Below, piece after piece: positions 44,490 to 50,537 of a DNA stretch of 50,537 nt. The notes under the pieces are model-generated. The model worked only from the letters and a program-made list of their open reading frames with translations, made no database searches and had not been told where the DNA came from. Numbering within the stretch: position 1 is the first letter of the stretch; each line of letters opens with the position of its first letter. The stretch lies in contig JAMONP010000013.1 of the NCBI GenBank assembly GCA_027065695.1, positions 1-50,537 of the forward strand. The letters run 5' to 3'. The position numbers and the translations under genes were made by a program. This stretch comes from Desulfuromonadales bacterium. GTDB lineage: Bacteria > Desulfobacterota > Desulfuromonadia > Desulfuromonadales > BM103.

Positions 44490-47171
44490 GTGGAACTGAC
44501 ACTCAACCCAACCGGCCATCTGCTGATGGTCCAAGCTGCTGATTCTGACGTCTTTGAGCAGCGCTTCCCACTTATCACTCGTGCCTTTGCCGATTGTTCC
44601 GCCGCCGGTATCATCGCCCTGGCTGGTGGCAAAGCCTCAGCTGACTGGCCCCTTTCCTGGAACTACTGGCGCGATTTTGGGAGTCGTTATCTACTGCAAC
44701 TCTGTCAAGTTCAAGCAATTCCCACACAGCGTGAGCCAATATCACCACTTGATGAAGCAACCCTTGCCACCCTTCACCTGAGCATCCCACCGATGCCAGG
44801 CGCAGAATACTCTAACCCTGAAGTACTGGCCGAGATCTGGAAAGACCTTGATCTTTGGGTCATTGCTGAGATTTCCCGTAATGCTGAAGGGCTGGCCGGT
44901 TTCCTGCACCACTATGCGCCGCTCTGGAGGCAGGTAGGCCGGGTCTGTTTCCATCTGGCCGAGAATCGCCAGGATCCCGACTTTCCCTTTGCTTTTATAG
45001 CAACATATATTCCCCGCCTGGGTCGTAACGCACGCGCCCAGCATCTCCCTTTGAGCCAGGCCCTGCGTGAATATGCTGGCGCTGACAATCGCCAGGCCCT
45101 GTTACGGTTGTTGGAGCCGGTCAACGCTGCAAGTAAGTGTTGCTCCTGGGTACAGGAGTTGCTGGAAAGCAGTGACCTCTATCATCCGTTAGCATGGAGC
45201 CCGGAAGAAGCTTACCTGTTTCTCAAAGATGTTCCCCTGCTTGAAGAGAGCGGACTGATTGTGCGGCTGCCTGATTGGTGGAAGAAACGCCAACGTCCCA
45301 AGGTACAGATTGCTATCGGCTCCAGGCTCGACAACAGTCTTTCAGCAAAGACATTACTTGATTTTCAAGTGCAGCTGTCTCTAGATGGCGAGCCACTTAC
45401 AGAGGCTGAGATTGTAACCCTGACCGCAGCAGGTGAAGGACTTTCCATGCTTCGTGGCCAGTGGGTCGAAGTCAACCCGGAGAAGTTACAACAGGCTCTC
45501 GAACAATGGCAGGCGCTAAAAGCAGAAGCTGGAGAAGACGGTCTTTCGTTTATTGAAGGTATGCGGCTGTTAGCAGGAGCGCAACAGGATCTTTCTGGTC
45601 AAGACCCCTTACTGGAGGAGACTGGTTGGGCCTACGTTGAAGCAGGTGAGCAATTGCGTGAACTGCTGGTCGGATTGCGTGACCCGGTCCACCTGCAGGA
45701 AGTTCAGAACCTGACCGGTCTGCGGACCGAGTTGCGCCCCTATCAGCAAACCGGTCTCAATTGGCTCTGGTTCCTCTCGGAGCTTGGGCTTGGGGCCTGT
45801 CTGGCCGACGACATGGGGCTGGGCAAGACTATCCAGGTAATCGCCCTGTTGCTGGCCCAGCAGCAGCGTGTGCAAAAGCAGCCCCCCAGCCTGCTGGTGC
45901 TGCCAGCCTCGCTGTTGGCTAACTGGAAAAGTGAACTGCAACGTTTTGCTCCAAACATTAAGAACATCTGTCTGCATCCATCGGAAATTGAGCGAAGCCA
46001 ACTGGAGATCATTGCCAGCGACCCTGAAAAAAATCTGGCGGGCATCGATGCAGTGCTGACGACCTATGGCATGCTGCAGCGTCAGAACTGGCTTAGGGAG
46101 CCAACCTGGAATCTGATCATTCTCGATGAGGCGCAGGCGATTAAAAATCCCTCCACGCAACAGACCAGAGCGGTGAAAGCCCTCAAGGGTCGGGCCAGGA
46201 TCGCCCTGACCGGCACCCCGGTGGAGAATCGTCTCGCGGATCTCTGGTCGTTGTTCGATTTCATCAGTCCCGGCCTGCTCGGCTCAGCCAACCGCTTTAA
46301 ACAGTTCGTCAGTTCGCTGGAAAAGAGCGAACATCCCTCCTATGCGCCGCTACGCAGTCTGGTGCAACCCTATATCCTGCGGCGACTCAAGACAGATCGG
46401 AACGTAATCAGTGATCTGCCCGACAAGGTTGAACTGGTGGCCTGGTGCGGACTCAGTCATTATCAGACACAGCTTTACGCTCAGGTTGTTAAGGATCTGA
46501 GTGTGGCACTTAAACAGCAGCATGAAGGGATCAAGCGGCGTGGTCTGATCCTTTCATCACTGATGCGTTTTAAGCAGATTTGCAACCACCCGGATCAAGC
46601 CTTGGGCGATGGCGACTTCAAAGCCGACCGGAGTGGCAAATTCGGTCGATTACGCGAGCTCGCCGAAGAAATTGCGGCACGCCAGGAGAAGCTGCTGGTC
46701 TTTACCCAATTTCGAGCCATGACAACTCCTTTGGCGACATTTCTTGGCCAGATATTTGCCCGCCCTGGCTTGGTTCTACATGGCGGAACCAGGGTTGCGG
46801 AGCGTAAAAAACTGGTTGATCGCTTCCAGCACGAAGATGGCCCGCCCTTTTTTGTTCTCTCCCTCAAGGCCGGAGGTACCGGGCTCAATCTTACTGCCGC
46901 CAGCCATGTCATTCATTTTGATCGTTGGTGGAATCCGGCGGTGGAGAATCAGGCGACCGACAGGGTTTTCCGCATCGGTCAGAAAAAGAATGTTGTGGTG
47001 CATAAGTTTGTCTGCCGGGGAACGGTGGAAGAAAAGATCGACGCTTTAATCACAGCCAAGAGCAATCTTGCGACTGAGCTGCTGGAAGGCGCAGAAACAT
47101 TATTGACTGAGATGAATGACGAGGCACTGTTGAGTCTTGTCACCCTCGACATTGAAAAAGCTACACTATAA
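44490..47171 (+). CDS. SNF2-family DEAD/DEAH helicase
   Basis: An 893-residue protein with a GTG start. Residues 1-~410 form an N-terminal region without clear catalytic motifs; the ATPase then follows with RPYQQTGLNWL, DDMGLGKTIQ (Walker A), LDEAQAIKNP (Walker B), ALTGTPVENR, and late motifs FSLKAGGTGLNL and QATDRVFRIGQ. These are the SNF2 motifs, so it translocates on double-stranded DNA or remodels protein-nucleic-acid complexes. Its stop overlaps the next start (TAATG). The same pair, SNF2 helicase followed by a SWIM protein, is found as ywqA-ywqB in Bacillus. Confidence 0.93.
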   Translation: MELTLNPTGHLLMVQAADSDVFEQRFPLITRAFADCSAAGIIALAGGKASADWPLSWNYWRDFGSRYLLQLCQVQAIPTQREPISPLDEATLATLHLSIPPMPGAEYSNPEVLAEIWKDLDLWVIAEISRNAEGLAGFLHHYAPLWRQVGRVCFHLAENRQDPDFPFAFIATYIPRLGRNARAQHLPLSQALREYAGADNRQALLRLLEPVNAASKCCSWVQELLESSDLYHPLAWSPEEAYLFLKDVPLLEESGLIVRLPDWWKKRQRPKVQIAIGSRLDNSLSAKTLLDFQVQLSLDGEPLTEAEIVTLTAAGEGLSMLRGQWVEVNPEKLQQALEQWQALKAEAGEDGLSFIEGMRLLAGAQQDLSGQDPLLEETGWAYVEAGEQLRELLVGLRDPVHLQEVQNLTGLRTELRPYQQTGLNWLWFLSELGLGACLADDMGLGKTIQVIALLLAQQQRVQKQPPSLLVLPASLLANWKSELQRFAPNIKNICLHPSEIERSQLEIIASDPEKNLAGIDAVLTTYGMLQRQNWLREPTWNLIILDEAQAIKNPSTQQTRAVKALKGRARIALTGTPVENRLADLWSLFDFISPGLLGSANRFKQFVSSLEKSEHPSYAPLRSLVQPYILRRLKTDRNVISDLPDKVELVAWCGLSHYQTQLYAQVVKDLSVALKQQHEGIKRRGLILSSLMRFKQICNHPDQALGDGDFKADRSGKFGRLRELAEEIAARQEKLLVFTQFRAMTTPLATFLGQIFARPGLVLHGGTRVAERKKLVDRFQHEDGPPFFVLSLKAGGTGLNLTAASHVIHFDRWWNPAVENQATDRVFRIGQKKNVVVHKFVCRGTVEEKIDALITAKSNLATELLEGAETLLTEMNDEALLSLVTLDIEKATL

Positions 47172-48175
47172 TGAAGGATATTTTTACCATGCGTGATTAC
47201 GGATGGGCACCTTATGTGCCGGTGGCGCAGCGGCGTGCAAAGGCACTCAAGCAAATGGCAAAGCTGAAGAAGAAAGGCCTGAACGTACAGCCGGTGGAAC
47301 TGAGCGGTCGCGGTCGTAAAATTGCAACATCCTTCTGGGGCAAGGGATGGTGTGACCATATGGAGTCGTTCAGCGATTATGCCAACCGCCTGCCACGTGG
47401 ACGAACTTATGTCAGAAATGGATCGGTATGCCATCTCGAAATCAAGAAGGGCCAAATCAAGGCGATTGTCAGCGGTTCAATGCTCTATAACGTCAAGATC
47501 AATATTGCCCAACTGAACCAGAATCGTTGGGTTATGGTCAAACGTGCATGCGCAGGCAAGATCGGTTCCCTGATAGATCTACTGCGAGGCAAAATGGATC
47601 AGGGCGTTATGGAGGTGGTTGCAGACCGCCAGGCCGGACTCTTCCCGCTCCCCGGAGAGATGAAGTTTACATGTGATTGTCCCGACTGGGCTGATATGTG
47701 CAAACACGTAGCAGCAGTGTTGTACGGGGTGGGAGCGAGGCTCGACAGCGATCCTGAAATGCTTTTTAAATTGCGTGGAGTAAATCATGAAGAGTTGGTC
47801 GATGTCTCTACAGCTGTTGCTGACGTAACCAGAAAAAGCAGCTCCCGTCGTCGACTTGCTGCAACTGGCATCGGTGATGTTTTTGGTATCGATCTGTCGA
47901 CAAGCGTTGCAACATCAGAACCATCTCTTGCAACTACGGCAAAGCAAACAACTGATGAGTTATCGTCGGGGAGTCCCTTGCCTGAGAAGCTCACCGGTGA
48001 CATCATCCGTGCCTGGCGCACAGGCCTCGGTGAAAACCAGTCCGAGTTCGCCTCACGTCTGAAGGTCAGCGCCGCTAGTATTTCCCAATGGGAACGGAAA
48101 GGAGAGAAAACTTTTACTGTACATAAGCGAACTCGTGCGGCTTTGCATAAGGCCTGGATATCAACTTCTCGATAA
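47171..48175 (+). CDS. SWIM zinc-finger protein with C-terminal XRE HTH
   Basis: A 334-residue partner of the SNF2 helicase. The SWIM finger is Cys168-x-Cys170...Cys177-x-His179 (FTCDCPDWADMCKH). After a low-complexity Ser/Thr linker (about 215-265) comes a helix-turn-helix of the XRE type (GENQSEFASRLKVSAASISQ, about 285-310, followed by WERKG). SWIM proteins beside SNF2 helicases are common, but an added XRE domain is not usual and suggests sequence-specific targeting or autoregulation. Translationally coupled to the helicase. Confidence 0.88.
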   Translation: MKDIFTMRDYGWAPYVPVAQRRAKALKQMAKLKKKGLNVQPVELSGRGRKIATSFWGKGWCDHMESFSDYANRLPRGRTYVRNGSVCHLEIKKGQIKAIVSGSMLYNVKINIAQLNQNRWVMVKRACAGKIGSLIDLLRGKMDQGVMEVVADRQAGLFPLPGEMKFTCDCPDWADMCKHVAAVLYGVGARLDSDPEMLFKLRGVNHEELVDVSTAVADVTRKSSSRRRLAATGIGDVFGIDLSTSVATSEPSLATTAKQTTDELSSGSPLPEKLTGDIIRAWRTGLGENQSEFASRLKVSAASISQWERKGEKTFTVHKRTRAALHKAWISTSR

Positions 48176-48205
48176 TCGAAGTGAATACGATGCCTGACAA
48201 AAGAA

Positions 48206-48562
48206 ATGAAATGCAATGAACTTGAGAGCATTGAAGATGAGTTCTGCTTTGAAATAGTCTATGCCTGTGAATCTGGCAGTCGTGCCTGGGGTTTTGAATC
48301 GCTGGACAGTGACTTTGATGTCCGGTTTATTTATGTTCACAGAACCGAATGGTATTTGTCTGTTGAGCACAACAGAGATGTGATTGAGCGCCCGATTTCT
48401 GATGATCTTGATGTTTGTGGCTGGGATCTTCGCAAAGCTCTTGGACTTATTAAAAAATCAAATCCGCCATTACTCGAATGGTTGAATTCCCCCATTATTT
48501 ACATCGACAAACTTATTGCAAGCCAACACATCAAGAAGCTTGCGTATTCCGGACCAAACTGA
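48206..48562 (+). pseudogene. COG3541-type nucleotidyltransferase, truncated
   Basis: 118 residues, where the family has about 250. The nucleotidyltransferase core is clear: YACESGSRAWGFESLDSDFDVRF has the GS motif and the Asp pair, and GWDLRKALGLIKKSNPPLLEWL follows as in the family. After QHIKKLA the frame runs into SGPN and a stop, and from 48547 the DNA consists of 24-bp repeats of an IS end. The gene was cut by that insertion and the 3' half is absent from the window. Confidence 0.8.
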
Positions 48563-48642
48563 GCCACCCGTTCCGATCCAAACTGAGCCACCTATTCTGG
48601 AGCAAAGTGTACCACTGATTCCGGTCCAAACAGTGCCATTTT
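48547..48642 (+). repeat. Four 24-bp tandem repeats
   Basis: Units start at 48547, 48571, 48595 and 48619 and share TTC(C/T)GG(A/T)(C/G)CAAA..G.(G/A)CCA with increasing divergence to the right. Two are nearly identical. They are presumably transposase-binding sites of the element end. Confidence 0.8.
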
Positions 48643-48748
48643 TTCCCTAGCACCGGAATCTCTAGCGACGCTGGATAACCTGGTGTACAACCTTGGAAAT
48701 TCTACTTTCCAGGAGGTACACCATTGGCAAACAAGATTGTTTTATCGT
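48547..48748 (+). mobile_element. IS21-like element remnant
   Basis: Four tandem copies of a 24-bp unit (48547-48642, beginning TTCCGGACCAAACTGAGCCA) are followed by about 80 bases, an AGGAGGT ribosome site at 48711-48717 and a TTG at 48725 that starts LANKIVLSF and then stops. Multiple terminal repeats and a transposase start close behind are typical of IS21-family ends. The transposase itself is lost, cut at the junction with the HEPN gene. Confidence 0.55.
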
Positions 48749-49189
48749 TCAGTCCATACTGCATGTAGCAGACCCATCCTTGTCAATGATCTCTTTAAAG
48801 GACTTTGCCATGCTCGCAAAAGCCGGATAAAAGCGAGATAGAATATCGTTGGCAATACTCTCGGCAACTTTGGTATTATAGGTATGTGAAGAGAGATTAC
48901 GAGCCTTGATCATGTCCATCCAGACGTCGCCATCGTCGATCAATGCATTTTTGAAAGCGATACGCGTCGCATTCTTTGAACCGATAATACTGACAAAGCC
49001 CTGTTCTTCTAAATAGTCTTTCAGCACATTCCAGGCCAGTTCATGAGTAAACTCAAAGCCTTGAATCAAGCCTTGCTTCTCAAGTTGAGACAACTCTCTT
49101 TGCGCTGCCAAATCAACTGCTGAGGTTAATGTTTGCAAGGCTCGCAGATAATTGTCAAAGCGCTGTTGCCAACGGATATCTGAATTCAT
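48749..49189 (-). CDS. HEPN/HI0074-type nucleotidyltransferase-substrate-binding protein
   Basis: 146 residues from the ATG at 49189, which follows GGGAG by six bases; a longer frame reaches 49246. It is helical, with FEFTHELAWNVLKDYLEEQG and MIKARNLSSHTYN. The Rx4H motif (Arg97-His102) is the ribonuclease signature of HEPN toxins. In complete systems such proteins sit beside an MNT-type antitoxin; none is adjacent. The last residues (TCSMD) abut the IS relic, so the native C-terminus may have been lost. Confidence 0.82.
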   Translation of the reverse strand: MNSDIRWQQRFDNYLRALQTLTSAVDLAAQRELSQLEKQGLIQGFEFTHELAWNVLKDYLEEQGFVSIIGSKNATRIAFKNALIDDGDVWMDMIKARNLSSHTYNTKVAESIANDILSRFYPAFASMAKSFKEIIDKDGSATCSMD

Positions 49190-49246
49190 GACAAACTCCC
49201 GATTAAGTTTTAAAGTTGCCTTGTCTACGGATTCATTCAAACACAT

Positions 49247-49568
49247 TTATAATTTCGCCAAAAAATATTCGACCAAGTGGGCTGAACAGTCTTTGACTTA
49301 ATCAGCGTGTATCAGATTTTGTCCGCGGCCAATAGAGTCCATGATCCTGTGTGTTTTCTGTAGAATGCGTAGATACGATATTAAGCAAAGTTCAATTGAC
49401 AACTCACCTCCCTACTTGTGGGAATAGCTTCCCCTCTGTAAGTTGAGAGTCTGAATTATTGGTAAATGTACGTCATCCCCGAATGGTTTTATCGGGGATC
49501 CATGTTTTAAGATCTGGATTCCCGATTACACCCTCGGGAATGACGATCTTTAATTGAAAGCTGAATAG
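49247..49568. other. Gene-free gap with repeat
   Basis: About 320 bases without a supported gene. The right part holds the third 73-bp palindrome; the left part would contain the promoter of the HEPN gene. Nothing else is seen. Confidence 0.5.
49472..49544 (+). repeat. 73-bp palindromic repeat, copy 3
   Basis: Same orientation as copy 1 (13714-13786) and nearly identical. CTGAATTATT stands about 20 bases upstream in both, so the repeated unit is longer than the palindrome. Confidence 0.9.
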
Positions 49569-50537
49569 TTACCTTCGCACTTTAAATGGCCGATACAGTG
49601 GATCTCCGACCAGAACCATTTTCCAAGAGACATAAGGCAGACTTAAAAAGTAAGCTTCCGCCAAAGTATAATAACCATCCGTGAGTAACTTGAAAAACAT
49701 TTCAGGGATTGGGAACGCCTGGAGATAAGGTTCCCCTACTGGACCAAGGGTTGCTGTTATGCCATCCTCCAGCATACTTCTGCACCAATACCCTCCACTA
49801 CCTTTCAGAGTTTGACACTCCTGGCTAGCGATATGGTAACCAACAGAGCCGGGATTCCAGTCAAAAGCATCGACATAAGTATACAGACTGTACCAGCCGC
49901 AATAAAGAGCCGCATCAGGAGCTTCTCCTGGTTGAAATAATTCTTTGACCTCATTCAGGACAACAGGCAGCAGCTGTTGTGATGACAAATGCTCAGCAGC
50001 AAGGTGAATTGAGTTGTCGTAAAAGCCTGAGCCTCCCTTTGGTGTTTTGTTTGGCTTCGGGCCTTTGGCATCAAAATAAGCTGTACCTTTCAACCCGGTT
50101 TTTTCCACTGCAACAGCGTCATCAATTATCCTTTTGACTATCTTAACCGACGGTCCATCAAGACGACTGACCATTATGGCTTCGCTCTTGGAGATAGAAA
50201 GTTTCTGGTTTCTGAAACCAATGAAAAAAGGGTTGGGCTGCCAGAATTTCAAGGGATAAGAGTCTTTCATTACCAGGGTAAGTTCCGAATCCACGGCCGC
50301 GCTGTAGTCTCTCTTCCTAAGCGACTTTATCTGTTTATCTATCTTTGAAATATTATCTTTTAATGACTGCGTATCTTTATCTTTTGAGCTTTTGGCGTTC
50401 TCAAGTTCTTTTTGAAAAACCTTCTTTTCGGCAACTAATTCCGCCAGCCGCTTCTTTTCCTCACCGCTAAGTTCTGGCGACCTCACCTTCAAAGGCACGC
50501 CATACATCGTCACCAGACAACGGATCGCTGGCCCTTC
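49569..50537 (-). CDS. TIGR03790-family protein, N-terminus off window
   Basis: A frame open to the right edge (50537) gives at least 322 residues; it is partial at the N-terminus. The segment IRCLVTMYGVPLKV matches the family's conserved strand, and the rest contains GWYSLYTYVDAFDWNPGSVGYHIAS and a late PYVSWKMVLVGDPLYRPF, also characteristic. A charged helix at about 20-65 is an insertion. The family is of unknown function, found in acidobacteria, planctomycetes and deltaproteobacteria and often secreted. An internal GTG at 50513 is not a likely start because the frame continues upstream with conserved sequence. Confidence 0.75.
   Translation of the reverse strand, partial: EGPAIRCLVTMYGVPLKVRSPELSGEEKKRLAELVAEKKVFQKELENAKSSKDKDTQSLKDNISKIDKQIKSLRKRDYSAAVDSELTLVMKDSYPLKFWQPNPFFIGFRNQKLSISKSEAIMVSRLDGPSVKIVKRIIDDAVAVEKTGLKGTAYFDAKGPKPNKTPKGGSGFYDNSIHLAAEHLSSQQLLPVVLNEVKELFQPGEAPDAALYCGWYSLYTYVDAFDWNPGSVGYHIASQECQTLKGSGGYWCRSMLEDGITATLGPVGEPYLQAFPIPEMFFKLLTDGYYTLAEAYFLSLPYVSWKMVLVGDPLYRPFKVRR

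Noticed and set aside
48547-48642. CRISPR-like array of 24-bp repeats
   Set aside because: The units are directly adjacent without spacers and diverge progressively; they fit an insertion-sequence end.
1-50537. tRNA, rRNA, CRISPR array or replication origin
   Set aside because: I looked for cloverleaf-like sequences, rRNA signatures, spaced repeats and DnaA-box clusters and saw none I could support.

Overview
The window reads as chromosomal DNA of a deltaproteobacterium, most likely in the Desulfuromonadales (Geobacter/Desulfuromonas/Pelobacter type). The grounds are a tungsten aldehyde:ferredoxin oxidoreductase operon, a pyrR-pyrB-pyrC-carA-carB cluster, a DUF1858 protein, a YkgJ cysteine-cluster protein, twin CspA genes and a dual-iron-sulfur gene content. 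This is inference from gene content; there is no rRNA or tRNA gene to anchor it.

Layout. 1-6.1 kb: the end of a PilZ-domain gene, a small ferredoxin with unusual cluster ligands, a 165-bp MITE-like element, an acyl-CoA synthetase, lepA-lepB and a degenerate YchF-like GTPase. 6.2-10.7 kb: a five-gene aor operon (electron-transfer Fe-S protein, catalytic W-enzyme, FAD reductase, MoaD-like carrier, MoeB-like activator). 10.9-17.6 kb: yaiI, two near-identical cold-shock genes with matching promoters and ~158-nt leaders, a membrane protein carrying all three presenilin/SPP signature positions, an RRM protein, a YkgJ protein, a YbiT-type ABC-F gene behind a leader terminator, and a DEDD exonuclease. 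17.7-30.5 kb: acrylyl-CoA reductase, a radical SAM protein, the pyrimidine operon behind what looks like a PyrR-type attenuator, greA, DUF1858 and recG. 30.5-40.7 kb: a low-density stretch with a secreted repeat protein, lipoproteins, a site-2 protease, an M48 protease, a Cache-PAS hybrid histidine kinase, a NifX/NifB-type protein and a CoA-disulfide-reductase/rhodanese fusion. 40.8-50.5 kb: an accessory region with a double CDP-alcohol phosphatidyltransferase, an EamA transporter, a RelE/Phd toxin-antitoxin pair between two decayed toxin remnants, a SNF2 helicase/SWIM-XRE pair, a nucleotidyltransferase gene cut by an IS21-like end, an orphan HEPN protein and a TIGR03790-type protein running off the end.

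How it works together. The aor operon would oxidise aldehydes (or reduce acids) and pass electrons through its own Fe-S and FAD subunits; its private MoaD/MoeB pair would supply dithiolene sulfur for the pterin cofactor. The pyr operon makes UMP precursors under predicted feedback by PyrR and uridine nucleotides. Repeats are numerous: three copies of a 73-bp palindrome, a MITE, a shared hairpin unit in two operons and a pair of ~200-bp diverged direct repeats. The least ordinary items are the presenilin-like protein, the double phosphatidyltransferase and the RNA leaders.
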